Shown in pieces: positions 41,546-51,061 of a stretch of 64,000 nt of DNA. Made by a program: the position numbers and the translations under genes. Source of the DNA: Rhodanobacter sp. OK091. GTDB lineage: Bacteria > Pseudomonadota > Gammaproteobacteria > Xanthomonadales > Rhodanobacteraceae. The number at the start of each line of letters is the position of its first letter. Positions within the stretch are counted from its first letter, which is position 1. The notes below the pieces were generated by a model. That model was given only the letters and a program-made list of their open reading frames with translations, had not been told where the DNA came from and did not search any database. The stretch covers positions 992,001 through 1,056,000 of the forward strand of contig NZ_FRCH01000001.1 in NCBI RefSeq assembly GCF_900142825.1, read 5' to 3'.

Positions 41546-42442
41546 ATGAGTCTTCTCAATCCCCAACTCGCCGCCTTTGCCGCCGTGTTGGAGGAGGGCA
41601 GCTTCGACGGAGCAGCCCAGCGGCTCGCGCTGACGCCATCGGCGATCTCGCAACGGATCAAGGCGCTGGAGGATCGCCTGGGCCAGGTGCTGATCCTGCG
41701 CCGCACGCCGTGCACGGCCACGCCCGCTGGCGAGCAGCTGTTGCGCAGCGTGCAGCAGATGCGACTGCTGGAGACCGAAACGCTGAAGGCCTTCCATGTG
41801 GAGTCGGCCAGCACCGGACCGGCCTCCGTCGCGATCGCCGTCAATGCCGATTCGCTCGCCACCTGGTTCGTGTCCGCGCTGGCGGACCTGCACGAGCGGC
41901 ACGGGATGCTGTTCGACGTGCGAGTGGAAGACCAGGACCATTCCACCGATCTGTTGCGCGACGGTTCGGTGCTTGGTGCCATCACCGCCATCGCCCGGCC
42001 GGTGCAGGGCTGCAGCGTGAAGAAGCTGGGAGTGATGCGCTACCTGCCGGTCGCTTCGCCCGCCTTCGTCGCGCGACACTTCGCGCGGGGCGTCGACGCC
42101 GCCTCGCTGGGCAAGACGCCGATGCTGGTGTTCAATCGCAAGGACGCGCTGCAATGGCGCTTCATCCACAGCGTGACGCGCGCGCGGCTGGCGCCGCCGA
42201 TGCATTACCTGCCCTCCTCCACGGCCTTCGTGGAAGGTGCAGCGCTGGGCATGGGCTGGGCGATGGCGCCCGAGAGCATGCTTGAACAACCGTTCGCCGA
42301 AGGAACGCTCAAAGCGATCGCTCCCGGCCGCTGGCTGGATGTACCGCTGTACTGGCAGCACTGGTCGATCCGATCCGCCACGCTGTCGACGGTGACGGCG
42401 GCGTTGCTGCTGGCCGCCCGCCAGGGCCTGCGAAACCCATAG
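41546..42442 (+). CDS. argP: LysR-family regulator, ArgP/IciA-like
   Basis: The regulator has 298 residues with a start at MSLLNPQLAAFAAVLEEG, the normal ArgP N-terminus. The winged HTH covers residues 1-60 (SFDGAAQRLALTPSAISQRIKALEDRLG) and the effector-binding domain follows (SVAIAVNADSLATWFVSAL). ArgP activates argO in response to arginine or lysine analogues, and here the exporter is divergent and adjacent, which supports the pairing. Confidence 0.93.
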   Translation: MSLLNPQLAAFAAVLEEGSFDGAAQRLALTPSAISQRIKALEDRLGQVLILRRTPCTATPAGEQLLRSVQQMRLLETETLKAFHVESASTGPASVAIAVNADSLATWFVSALADLHERHGMLFDVRVEDQDHSTDLLRDGSVLGAITAIARPVQGCSVKKLGVMRYLPVASPAFVARHFARGVDAASLGKTPMLVFNRKDALQWRFIHSVTRARLAPPMHYLPSSTAFVEGAALGMGWAMAPESMLEQPFAEGTLKAIAPGRWLDVPLYWQHWSIRSATLSTVTAALLLAARQGLRNP

Positions 42443-42470
42443 CGCGCTTGATCGCGGGACTGCCCTAAAG

Positions 42471-42496
42471 AAAAAGGGCCGCGTCACCGCGGCCCT
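42471..42496 (-). terminator. Intrinsic terminator after sucD
   Basis: On the minus strand the stem AGGGCCGCG / CGCGGCCCT with a 4-base loop is followed by TTTTTCTTT. It lies 25 bases after the sucD stop. The weaker GTTCTT on the other side may also serve argP. Confidence 0.9.
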
Positions 42497-42521
42497 GTTC
42501 TTGCCGTTCGTGCCGACCCGG

Positions 42522-43397
42522 TTACTTCTTCATCAGGCCCGCAAGGGTCTTGCCAAGATCGGCCGGCGACTTCACCGTGGTGACGCCCGCCTTCTCCAGC
42601 GCAGCGAACTTCGCCGCGGCGGTACCCTTGCCGCCGGAGATGATCGCGCCGGCATGGCCCATGCGCTTGCCGGCCGGAGCCGAGGCGCCCGCGATGAACG
42701 AGACCACCGGCTTCTTGACGTACTCGCCGATGAACTCGGCCGCATCTTCCTCGGCGCTGCCGCCGATTTCGCCGACCATGATGATGCCTTCGGTCTGCGG
42801 GTCGTCCTGGAACAATTTCAGGCAGTCGATGAAGCTGAGGCCGTTGATCGGGTCGCCGCCGATGCCGATGCAGGTGGACTGGCCCAGGCCTTCGTTGGTG
42901 GTCTGGAACACGGCTTCATAGGTCAGCGTGCCCGAGCGCGACACGATACCGACCTTGCCCGGCATGTGGATGTGGCCCGGCATGATGCCGATCTTGCACT
43001 CGCCCGGGGTGATGATGCCGGGGCAGTTCGGCCCGATCAGCACGATCTCCGGATGCTGCTGCAGCACGTTCTTCACGCGCAGCATGTCGAGCACCGGGAT
43101 GCCTTCGGTGATCGCCACGATCACCTTGATGCCGGCGTCGATCGCTTCGAGGATCGAATCGGCCGCGTACGGCGGCGGCACGAAGATCACCGACGCATCG
43201 GCGCCGGTTTCGAGCACGGCCTCATCGACCGAGTTGAAGACCGGCAGCCCGATGTGTTCGGAACCGCCCTTGCCCGGGGTCACGCCGCCGACGACCTTGG
43301 TGCCGTAGTCGAGGCACTGCTGTGCATGGAAGGTGCCCTGCTGGCCGGTGAAGCCCTGCACGATCACCTTGGTGTTCTTGTTGACCAAAACGCTCAT
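42522..43397 (-). CDS. sucD: Succinate-CoA ligase, alpha subunit
   Basis: SucD is the CoA-binding, phosphohistidine-carrying subunit of the TCA-cycle enzyme. It has 291 residues. The CoA-binding Rossmann part has [15 protein letters not shown], and the active His248 lies in [16 protein letters not shown]. It follows sucC by 11 bp. Confidence 0.98.
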   Translation of the reverse strand: MSVLVNKNTKVIVQGFTGQQGTFHAQQCLDYGTKVVGGVTPGKGGSEHIGLPVFNSVDEAVLETGADASVIFVPPPYAADSILEAIDAGIKVIVAITEGIPVLDMLRVKNVLQQHPEIVLIGPNCPGIITPGECKIGIMPGHIHMPGKVGIVSRSGTLTYEAVFQTTNEGLGQSTCIGIGGDPINGLSFIDCLKLFQDDPQTEGIIMVGEIGGSAEEDAAEFIGEYVKKPVVSFIAGASAPAGKRMGHAGAIISGGKGTAAAKFAALEKAGVTTVKSPADLGKTLAGLMKK

Positions 43398-43408
43398 TCG
43401 TTTGCTCC

Positions 43409-44572
43409 TCAGCCCTTGGCCGCAGCCACGGCTTTCTGGGCCGCGTCGTTGAGATCATCGGCCGGCGTGATCGCCAGGCCGGAATTGGCCAGCAGTTCGC
43501 GGCCCTGATCGACATTGGTGCCCTGCAGGCGCACCACCACGGGAATCTTCAGGCCCACTTCCTTGACCGCGGCGATGATGCCCTCGGCGATCAGGTCGCA
43601 GCGCACGATGCCGCCGAAGATGTTGACCAGGATGCAGTTGACCTTGTCCGAGGACAGGATCAGCTTGAACGCCTCGGTGACGCGCTCCTTGGTGGCGCCG
43701 CCGCCGACGTCGAGGAAGTTGGCCGGCTCGCCGCCCGCCAGCTTGATCACGTCCATCGTGGCCATCGCCAGACCGGCGCCGTTGACCATGCAGCCGATGG
43801 TGCCGTCCATCGTCACGTAGTTGAGGTTGTTCTGCAGCGCGGCCGCTTCGGCGGCGTCTTCCTGGGTCAGGTCGCGCATCGCGGCCAGGTTCGGATGACG
43901 GAACTCGGCGTTGTCGTCGGAGTTCACCTTGCCGTCGAGCGCGGCGAGGTTGCCGTCTTCCAGCACGGCGAGCGGGTTCAGCTCGACCAGCGCCAGGTCC
44001 TGTTCGTTGAACAGCTTGTACAGGCCCAGCATGATTTTCGTCAGCTGGTTGACCTGCTTGCCATTCAGGTCCATCGCGAATCCGAGCTGGCGGCACTGGT
44101 ACGGCTGCAGGCCCTCGACGAAGTCGATCACGATGGTGTGGATGTCTTCCGGAGTCTCTTTGGCGACCTGCTCGATGTCGACGCCGCCATGCTTGGAGGC
44201 GATGAACGAGATGGCCTTGCTGTCGCGGTCGACCAGGATCGACAGGTACAGCTCGCGGGCGATATTGGTGGCATCGGTCACCAGCACCAGGTTCACCGGC
44301 AGCGCGCGGCCAGCCGACTGATAGGTTTCCATGTGGGTGCCGAGCATGCCCTTGGCGGCAGCACGCACATCGTCAAAGCTGCGGCAGAACTTGACGCCAC
44401 CGGACTTGCCGCGGCCGCCGGCATGAATCTGCGCCTTGACCATCCACTGGGTGCCACCCAGCGCCTTGGCGGCATCGACGGCGGCGTCGGGGGAGTTGGC
44501 GATCTTGCCCGGCGGCACGGCGATGCCGTACTGCGCAAACAGTTCTTTGGCCTGGTATTCGTGGAAATTCAT
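43409..44572 (-). CDS. sucC: Succinate-CoA ligase, beta subunit
   Basis: SucC holds the ATP-grasp domain and the succinate site. It has 387 residues starting at [16 protein letters not shown], the universal N-terminus; a frame open further upstream is not conserved. Motifs include [16 protein letters not shown], and near the C-terminus [17 protein letters not shown]. The upstream 289 bp separate it from pilS on the other strand and hold no recognisable feature beyond promoter space. Confidence 0.98.
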   Translation of the reverse strand: MNFHEYQAKELFAQYGIAVPPGKIANSPDAAVDAAKALGGTQWMVKAQIHAGGRGKSGGVKFCRSFDDVRAAAKGMLGTHMETYQSAGRALPVNLVLVTDATNIARELYLSILVDRDSKAISFIASKHGGVDIEQVAKETPEDIHTIVIDFVEGLQPYQCRQLGFAMDLNGKQVNQLTKIMLGLYKLFNEQDLALVELNPLAVLEDGNLAALDGKVNSDDNAEFRHPNLAAMRDLTQEDAAEAAALQNNLNYVTMDGTIGCMVNGAGLAMATMDVIKLAGGEPANFLDVGGGATKERVTEAFKLILSSDKVNCILVNIFGGIVRCDLIAEGIIAAVKEVGLKIPVVVRLQGTNVDQGRELLANSGLAITPADDLNDAAQKAVAAAKG

Positions 44573-44861
44573 TCGATACCTCGAGCGAACGGAAAAACAA
44601 TGGCGACTGCACGCGTGTAAAACAGCGTGGGTCAGTAAGGTCGGACGGCGGAGTGACGCGCGGCCGGGAGGCCATGCGCCTGCCACGCGAACTGGCAGAA
44701 ACCGCGCAATACGGCCGCTCATTTTCGCGGAAGCGGGCGGCAATGGAAAGAGCGGCCTGTTCTGGCGCCCGCGCGGGCCGATTTCATGCGGTTTCACGCA
44801 CGGCACAGCGCCGATCAGCCCGTCTATACTCGGCTGGAACCGCCACAGAGTGCCCAGCCAC

Positions 44862-46514
44862 GTGTCCAGCACAGCACCTTTCAGTGCCTCGTCCGCAAGC
44901 CCGGCAACGATTCGTCACGAGCTGTCGTTCCTCAATCTATTCCGCCTGGTGCAGGCTCTGGTGTACACCGGTCTGGCGTTCGGTCCGTCCGGCATGGGCT
45001 GGCCGCAACTGGCGGAACCCGGCTTTGCCCGCACCGTCACCACCGGGTACTTGATCTTCGCGCTGCTGGCGCTGCTGCTGAACCGGCGCAGCATGCCGTA
45101 TGCCCGGGCAGCCGTGGCGACGGCCCTGGTGGTGGACATTGCCGCCGCCGTTCTGACGATTACCGCGATGAACGACGCGCGCATCGGCATCGCGATGATG
45201 CTGGCGGTAAACCTCAGCGCCGGCGCACTGATCCTGCCGCTGAGGCTGTCCAGCTTCTTCGCGGCCCTGGCTACGCTGGGCATGCTCGGGCATACCTTCT
45301 TCGACACCTCGGCGAGCAACCGCGGCGACCGCGACCTTCTCGAGGCGGCCTTGTTCGGCCTCGCCTACTTCGCCACCACCACCTTGTGCCACGTGCTGGG
45401 CCGGCAACTGCGCGCCACCGAGGCGCTGGCCGAGCAGCGCAGCACCGACCTGGCCAACCTGGCCCAGGTCAACGAGCTGATCATCCGGCGCATGAAGACC
45501 GGCGTACTGCTGGTCGACGACGCCAACCGCATCCACCAGATCAACGAATCGGCGTGGATGCTGATGGGCAACCCGGGCGCCGACCAGCGCGACCTGGGCC
45601 AGCTGGCGCCGGAACTGTCGCGCCGGCTTTATCACTGGATGACTTCCGGCAAGCTGGACGAAACCGCCACCCAACTCGCCGACGGCGTGCCCGAAGTGGT
45701 GCCGCGCTTCACCCGGCTGGCACCGAACGACGACTCGCATGTGTTGATCTTCCTGGACGACACCTCGCTGTTGTCGCGCCGCGCGGAGGAACTCACGCTG
45801 ACCTCGCTGGGCCGCCTGTCTGCCTCGATCGCGCACGAGATCCGCAATCCGCTGGCGGCGATCCGCTATTCGGCGCAGTTGCTGGCCGAGTCGAAAAGCA
45901 TGGATTCCACCGACCAGCGCATGGTGGAAATCATCAACAACCACTGTATCCGGCTCAACGAGATCATCGAGAACATCCTGCAGTTGTCGCGGCGCGAGCG
46001 CTCGCGGCCGGAAACGCTGGATCTCGGTCACTGGGCGCAAGTCTTCGTCGAGGAATACAGCCAGGGCAACGACCTCGGCGCCGATTCGCTGCGGGCGATC
46101 GCCAGCAGCGGCACGCCGGTGGCGGCAGTGGCCGATCCGCAACAGTTGCAGCAGGTGGTGTGGAACCTGGTGCAGAACGCGCTGCGCTACGGCCGCCTGC
46201 CCGGCGAGCCGGCGCGGGTGATGGTGGTGACCCGGCAAGGCGAGCACGGCGTGCCGATTCTGGAAGTGATCGACCGCGGCCCCGGCATCGCGCCAAAAGT
46301 GGCCGCGCAGATTTTCGAACCGTTTTACACCACTCACGAATACGGCACCGGCCTGGGCTTGTATCTGGCCCGGCAGATGAGCGATGCCAACCAGGCCGCG
46401 CTGGAATACGTGCGCGTAGCCGGCGGCGGCAGCTGTTTCCGGCTGGTGCTGACACCACCGGCGCGCAGTCCCACCGACTCCGCCGAAACCGCCCAGACCA
46501 CCGCCACGCGCTGA
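44862..46514 (+). CDS. pilS: Type IV pilus two-component sensor kinase PilS
   Basis: PilS is the inner-membrane histidine kinase that controls pilin expression through PilR. No ATG lies near the conserved start, so GTG at 44862 is chosen (550 residues); GTG at 44850 is also possible. Six hydrophobic helices fill about 30-190 ([16 protein letters not shown] onward), then a PAS domain ([19 protein letters not shown]), HisKA with the H-box [20 protein letters not shown], and the ATPase domain with the N box [21 protein letters not shown] and [10 protein letters not shown]. Its partner pilR is 14.5 kb away instead of adjacent. Confidence 0.93.
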   Translation: MSSTAPFSASSASPATIRHELSFLNLFRLVQALVYTGLAFGPSGMGWPQLAEPGFARTVTTGYLIFALLALLLNRRSMPYARAAVATALVVDIAAAVLTITAMNDARIGIAMMLAVNLSAGALILPLRLSSFFAALATLGMLGHTFFDTSASNRGDRDLLEAALFGLAYFATTTLCHVLGRQLRATEALAEQRSTDLANLAQVNELIIRRMKTGVLLVDDANRIHQINESAWMLMGNPGADQRDLGQLAPELSRRLYHWMTSGKLDETATQLADGVPEVVPRFTRLAPNDDSHVLIFLDDTSLLSRRAEELTLTSLGRLSASIAHEIRNPLAAIRYSAQLLAESKSMDSTDQRMVEIINNHCIRLNEIIENILQLSRRERSRPETLDLGHWAQVFVEEYSQGNDLGADSLRAIASSGTPVAAVADPQQLQQVVWNLVQNALRYGRLPGEPARVMVVTRQGEHGVPILEVIDRGPGIAPKVAAQIFEPFYTTHEYGTGLGLYLARQMSDANQAALEYVRVAGGGSCFRLVLTPPARSPTDSAETAQTTATR

Positions 46515-46570
46515 ACCGGATCTCGTTGAGCCGGGTCTCGTTGAGCCGGATCCTGTTGAACCGGACCTTA
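46511..46570 (+). repeat. 15-bp tandem repeat, four units, across the pilS stop
   Basis: Four consecutive 15-base units: CTGAACCGGATCTCG, TTGAGCCGGGTCTCG, TTGAGCCGGATCCTG, TTGAACCGGACCTTA. Each carries TGA in the pilS frame, so the pilS stop is repeated every five codons. It marks the point where pilS ends and the alpha-glucoside locus begins. Confidence 0.9.
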
Positions 46571-46593
46571 TCTAGCCGCCCGGTTGAACCTGA

Positions 46594-47598
46594 TCAGGTC
46601 GAGCGCACGATCAGGCTCACCGGCAGGCTTTCCGAACTGGCTCGTTCGCCGTCGATCAACGCCAGCACCTTGCGCGCCAGCAGCATGCCGCCTTCTTGCC
46701 AGTCCTGCCGCACCGAACTCAGCGGCGGCAGGAAGCTGGCGCCGAGCGGCATGTCGTCGTAGCCGACTACCGAGACATCGGCCGGCACCGAGCGCCCCAG
46801 GTCCAGCGTGGCGCGGATCGCACCCATGGCCAGCAGATCGTTGCACGCGAAGATCGCATCGAAACCCACCTTGCGCGCATGCAGCGAGCGCACCGCGTCC
46901 ATCCCCGAGTCCAGGGTGAACTCGTCGCGCCGCATCAGCAACGGCTTGATACCGTGCACCGCCAGCGCGTCGACGAAACCATTCAGGCGCGCGAAGATCT
47001 CCGGATGGCTGGGGTTGCCGATGAACACCGGGCGGCGCCGGCCCAGCGCGATGAAGTGCCGGGCCACCACTGTGCCGCCGAGGCGATTGTCGCTGCCTAC
47101 CACCACATGTGTATCGCTGGCCGATTGCGCGCCCCACACCACCATCGGCAGGTGCAGCTTGTCGAATCGGCGCACGGCATCCTGGTGCACGCCCTGGCCC
47201 AGCAGGATCAACCCGTCGGCAGCCTGTACCGCTGCCGCAGTGGCGCCCTGGCGCGTGGTCAGCAACACACTGTAGCCGGCCGCGGTCAGCTCCTGCGAGA
47301 TGCCGCCCAGCAGTATCAGCGGGTACGGGTCGAGCATGGTGCGATCGGTGGACGGCTTCATCTCGACGATCACCGCCACCGTATGGCTGCGGCGCAGGCG
47401 CAGGTTGCGCGCGCTGATGTTGAGCTTGTAGCCGTGCTCTCGGGCCAGCGCCTGAATCCGTTCGCTGGTTTCCGGGTTGACCAGCGGGCTATCGCCCAGC
47501 GCACGCGAGACCGTGATCTTGGATACCCCAGCCAGTTGCGCCAGGTCGGCCATGGTCAGGCTGCCTGACGCATGCTTGCGCGCGCCTTTCTTGCTCAA
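46594..47598 (-). CDS. LacI-family transcriptional regulator of the sugar locus
   Basis: The regulator has 334 residues. The start is taken as TTG (47598), preceded by GGGG at 8-12 bases, with residues 15-45 the LacI HTH (TMADLAQLAGVSKITVSRAL) and hinge helix NISARNLRLRR; ATG 15 codons later would cut into the HTH approach and lacks a ribosome site. The periplasmic-binding-protein-like sensor domain follows (HTVAVIVEMK; FACNDLLAMGAIRA; VVGYDDMPLG). It is divergent from the GH65-PGM gene, whose upstream region carries a CG-centred operator pair, so it is the probable local regulator. Confidence 0.92.
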   Translation of the reverse strand: MSKKGARKHASGSLTMADLAQLAGVSKITVSRALGDSPLVNPETSERIQALAREHGYKLNISARNLRLRRSHTVAVIVEMKPSTDRTMLDPYPLILLGGISQELTAAGYSVLLTTRQGATAAAVQAADGLILLGQGVHQDAVRRFDKLHLPMVVWGAQSASDTHVVVGSDNRLGGTVVARHFIALGRRRPVFIGNPSHPEIFARLNGFVDALAVHGIKPLLMRRDEFTLDSGMDAVRSLHARKVGFDAIFACNDLLAMGAIRATLDLGRSVPADVSVVGYDDMPLGASFLPPLSSVRQDWQEGGMLLARKVLALIDGERASSESLPVSLIVRST

Positions 47599-47834
47599 CT
47601 ATCTGACCCCTGCTGGCTGACCCGTGTTGGTCTGGCCGATCCGGTGCCGCCGCGCTGCCGAACTGCAGCGCTGATCCGAACCGGCGCCAGCAGTGTGTCG
47701 ACATTCGCCCCGTCGATGCAACCTCGTTCCGCACCGTCATGACATGGCACCGCCAAACGGGCCCAGGCTGTCCAGATGAACGGATTCACTCCCTTCGACT
47801 CCCGGAAAATGTCTTTTCCCTAGCCCGACTAACA
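47599..47834. other. Intergenic region upstream of lacI-type regulator
   Basis: This is the lacI side of the 346-bp divergent region. The only structure seen is a small inverted repeat GGAAAA-TGTC-TTTTCC at 47804-47819. No gene, operator copy or clear promoter was recognised in the rest. Confidence 0.5.
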
Positions 47835-47868
47835 AAATGTTATCGATATCTTGATACCGATAACATTT
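47835..47868. promoter_or_regulatory. Double LacI-type operator before the GH65-PGM gene
   Basis: An inverted repeat with 11-bp arms (AAATGTTATCG at 47835-47845, complement at 47858-47868). Within it lie two abutting 14-bp sites: TGTTATCGATATCT (47838-47851) and TGATACCGATAACA (47852-47865); the first matches the reverse complement of the second at 12 of 14 bases. The central CG and half-sites are typical of LacI-family operators. An ATG immediately after it (47870) would put the operator on the start codon, which favours the downstream GTG start for the enzyme. Confidence 0.75.
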
Positions 47869-47944
47869 AATGCCAAGCTCGCCGCCAGCCGCAGCCTTGC
47901 GGGCCGACCGGCCTGATGCGTCAGGCGGAAAGAGAGAGCAAATC

Positions 47945-50900
47945 GTGGATCACTACGCAGCGGTGCCGCTCGATGCCGAAGCGCCGACAATCGGGGGAAA
48001 GGCAGCGGCCGATCCCTGGCTGCTGACCCGTCACGGCACCGATCCGGCCGGTTTCGCGCAGGACGAAAGCCTGTTTGCACTGGCCAACGGCACCCTCGGC
48101 GTACGCGGCAACCTGGAAGAGAGCGACAGCGACAGCCAGGCCACCTTGCTGTCCGCGGTGTGGGAACGCACCCCGATCGATTACCACGAGCGGTTCCCCG
48201 GCTTCGCCAGTCACACCGACACGCGCATCCCGGTCGCAGACGCCGCACGCATCCATTTGCGCCTGGGCGACACGCCAGTGCGGCTCGACCAGGGTGAATG
48301 GCTGTATTTCGAGCGCACGCTCGACCTGCGCAGCGGCTGCTACCGCCGCCGACTGTGCTGGCGGTCGCCGGAAGGCGCCACGCTGGAGATCGAGGCCGAG
48401 CGCATCGTGAGCCTGGAGGACGCCGGACTGCTGGCGATCCACTATCGCGTGCGCTCGCTGGATTACAGCGGCCCGATAACGCTGGAATCGTCGATCAGCA
48501 CCGCCCGCGAAGCTGCCGAACAAGGCTCCGATCCGCGCATCGGCAGCCATATCGATGGCGGTCTCAGCACCTACGACGCCCGAGCCGAGGAAGACCTCGC
48601 CTGGGTCGGCCAGCAAACCACCCACAGCGGCATCCGACTGATCTGCGCGCAACGGCACCAGCACGGCGACGACTTGCAATTCCGCTACGCGAATCTGGCG
48701 CCGCACGGCGTCACCCAGGTCTACGAGGGCGTCCTCGCGCCGGGCCAGACGGTCGCTCTCGACAAATACGTCGCGTATACCTTCACCGCCCCGTTCGCCA
48801 GTGATCAGGTCGAGGATCAGACAAACGACTTGCTCACGCGCGCGCAGGCCTCGCTGGATACGGCGATCGCATTCGGCTACCCGGCGCTGCTGGCACGGCA
48901 GGTTCAGGTGCTGTCGGCGCTCTGGGCGCAAGCCGATCTCGCCATCGAAGGCGACCCGGCGATCGAGCAGGCGCTGCGCTTCAACCTGTTCCATGTGTTC
49001 CAGTCGAGCAGCCGCGACAGCCACGGCACTACCGCCGCCAAAGGCCTCACCGGCGAAGGCTACGAAGGTCACTATTTCTGGGACGCCGAGGTGTTCATGC
49101 TGCCGGTGCTGGCCACTCTGGCGCCGGAACTGGTACGCGCGATGCTGACCTATCGCCATCGCACACTGGACAACGCGCGCCGCCATGCACGCGAGCTCAA
49201 CCATCCGCGCGGCGCGCTCTATGCGTGGCGCACGATCAGCGGCGACGAGTGCTCCTCCTATTTTCCCAGCGGCTCGGCGCAATACCACATCAATGCGGCG
49301 GTGGCGTGGGCGATCCGGCTCTACGTCGACGCCAGCGGCGATGAGGCGTTTCTGCGCGAACGCGGCGCCGAGATGATCATCGAGACCGCGCGGATCTGGC
49401 TGGAGATCGGACATTTCAGCGCACGCCACGGCGGCGCGTTCTGCATTCATGAAGTGACCGGACCGGACGAATACTCCGCCCTGGTCGACAACAACCATTA
49501 CACCAACCGGCTGGCGCAGCGGCACCTGCAGGACGCCGCCAACGTCGCCGACTGGATGGCGCTGACGTATCCGGCCGAACATGCCGCCCTCAGCGCCAGG
49601 ATCGTCCTGCAAGCGGACGAGGCTGCCCAGTGGCGCCGCGCTGCCCAGGCGATGCATCTGCCGGTCGACGGTGCGCTCGGCATCTTTCCGCAAGACGACG
49701 GCTTCCTCGACAAGCCCTTCCTGCCGGCCAGACTCGCCGCCACGTCAAACCGGCAGCCGCTGCTGCTGCGCCTGCATCCGCTCACCATCTATCGCCACCA
49801 GGTATGCAAGCAGGCCGACACGCTGCTCGCCCTGGTGCTGGCAGGCGAGCAGGTCGACGTCGCCGCCAAGCGCCGCAACTTCGATTACTACGAAGGCGTC
49901 ACCGTCCATGACTCCACGTTGTCGGCATCCACCTTCGCGGTGCTCGCCGCCGAAGTGGGTCATGCGGACAAGGCCTATGGCTATTTCCTGGATACGTTGC
50001 GCGTCGACCTGGACGACCTGCACGGCAATGCGGCGCACGGCCTGCACATGGCAGCGATGGCCGGCAGCTGGCTGGCACTGACCTGGGGCTTCGGCGGCCT
50101 GCGCGTGCATGGCGGCATGCCGGCACTGGCGCCAAGGTTGCCGGCGGCATGGAAGGGCTACCGCTTCGGCCTGCGCTGGCGCGATGCGCATCTGCGCATC
50201 GAGGTCGACCGCGACGGGGTGCTGTACACACTGACCGACGGCAGCGCCCTCACCTTCCTGCATGACGGCCTGCCGCAGCGTCTGCATGCGGGCCAGCCCT
50301 TGCGGCTGAAGTGCGCTGGCTTCGTCGAAGCCGCAGCGGTGCCGCTGAAGGCGGTGATCTTCGACCTCGACGGCGTGATCGCCGACACCGCGGTGGTCCA
50401 TCACGCCGCCTGGAAAAGGCTGGCTGACGAGATCGGCGTGCCGTTCGACGACGCCACCGGCGAGCGCATGAAAGGCGTCGACCGCCTCGGCTCGCTGGAG
50501 ATCCTGCTGCAGGCCGCGACGCGCACCTACACGGACGGCGAGAAACACACGCTGGCTGCACACAAGAACGATTATTACCGGCAACAAATCGAGCGTTTCG
50601 GGCCGCGGGATCTGCTGCCCGGCGCGCGTATGGCGATCGAACAGGTACGCCGGGCCGGGCTCAAGGTGGCGCTGGCTTCAGCGAGCCGCAATGCCGGTCT
50701 GCTGCTGGAGCGGCTTGGCATCGCCGACCTGTTCGACGTCGTCGTCGACGCCAATCGGATCAGCCGTTCCAAGCCCGATCCGGAAATTTTCCTCGCCGCC
50801 GCAAGCGCTCTGGGCGTGGCGACGGATGAGTGCATTGGCGTCGAAGACGCTGCGGCTGGCATCGCCAGCATTCGCGCCGCGGGGATGGCGGCGGTGGGAA

Positions 50901-51061
50901 TTGGCCAACGCCAGGTATTGGCCGAGGCAGATCTGGTGTTACCGAGTATCGCGGCATTCGACATCGACATTTTTACGACAACCCGAACGACGAACTGGCG
51001 TGGACCTGTCACCAGGCAGGCCTCGACCCAAACTGAAACTGATGGGGAGGAAGTGACATGA
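47945..51061 (+). CDS. Fusion of GH65 disaccharide phosphorylase and beta-phosphoglucomutase
   Basis: With GTG at 47945 (preceded by GGAAAGAGAGAG) the protein has 1038 residues; ATG at 47870 would add 25. There is no signal peptide, so it is cytoplasmic. Residues about 20-795 are GH65: FWDAEVFMLPVL, then HEVTGPDEYSALVDNNHYTN with general acid Glu509, and VCKQADTLLALVL (Lys622), the phosphate-handling KQAD motif of phosphorylases. Residues about 802-1010 are a HAD beta-phosphoglucomutase: AVIFDLDGVIADT (Asp807 nucleophile, Asp809 acid/base), ASASRN, SKPDPEIFL and VEDAAAGI. The first domain would give beta-glucose 1-phosphate, the second glucose 6-phosphate. Trehalose, kojibiose, nigerose or maltose are all possible substrates. 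Confidence 0.9.
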   Translation: MDHYAAVPLDAEAPTIGGKAAADPWLLTRHGTDPAGFAQDESLFALANGTLGVRGNLEESDSDSQATLLSAVWERTPIDYHERFPGFASHTDTRIPVADAARIHLRLGDTPVRLDQGEWLYFERTLDLRSGCYRRRLCWRSPEGATLEIEAERIVSLEDAGLLAIHYRVRSLDYSGPITLESSISTAREAAEQGSDPRIGSHIDGGLSTYDARAEEDLAWVGQQTTHSGIRLICAQRHQHGDDLQFRYANLAPHGVTQVYEGVLAPGQTVALDKYVAYTFTAPFASDQVEDQTNDLLTRAQASLDTAIAFGYPALLARQVQVLSALWAQADLAIEGDPAIEQALRFNLFHVFQSSSRDSHGTTAAKGLTGEGYEGHYFWDAEVFMLPVLATLAPELVRAMLTYRHRTLDNARRHARELNHPRGALYAWRTISGDECSSYFPSGSAQYHINAAVAWAIRLYVDASGDEAFLRERGAEMIIETARIWLEIGHFSARHGGAFCIHEVTGPDEYSALVDNNHYTNRLAQRHLQDAANVADWMALTYPAEHAALSARIVLQADEAAQWRRAAQAMHLPVDGALGIFPQDDGFLDKPFLPARLAATSNRQPLLLRLHPLTIYRHQVCKQADTLLALVLAGEQVDVAAKRRNFDYYEGVTVHDSTLSASTFAVLAAEVGHADKAYGYFLDTLRVDLDDLHGNAAHGLHMAAMAGSWLALTWGFGGLRVHGGMPALAPRLPAAWKGYRFGLRWRDAHLRIEVDRDGVLYTLTDGSALTFLHDGLPQRLHAGQPLRLKCAGFVEAAAVPLKAVIFDLDGVIADTAVVHHAAWKRLADEIGVPFDDATGERMKGVDRLGSLEILLQAATRTYTDGEKHTLAAHKNDYYRQQIERFGPRDLLPGARMAIEQVRRAGLKVALASASRNAGLLLERLGIADLFDVVVDANRISRSKPDPEIFLAAASALGVATDECIGVEDAAAGIASIRAAGMAAVGIGQRQVLAEADLVLPSIAAFDIDIFTTTRTTNWRGPVTRQASTQTETDGEEVT

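Noticed and set aside
46511..46570. Possible CRISPR-like array
   Set aside because: The units are 15 bases and directly joined without spacers, so it is a simple tandem repeat.
47861..47871. Promoter -10 (TAACAT or TTTAAT) for the GH65-PGM gene
   Set aside because: No acceptable -35 is found at 16-18 bases upstream of either hexamer, so no promoter is claimed.
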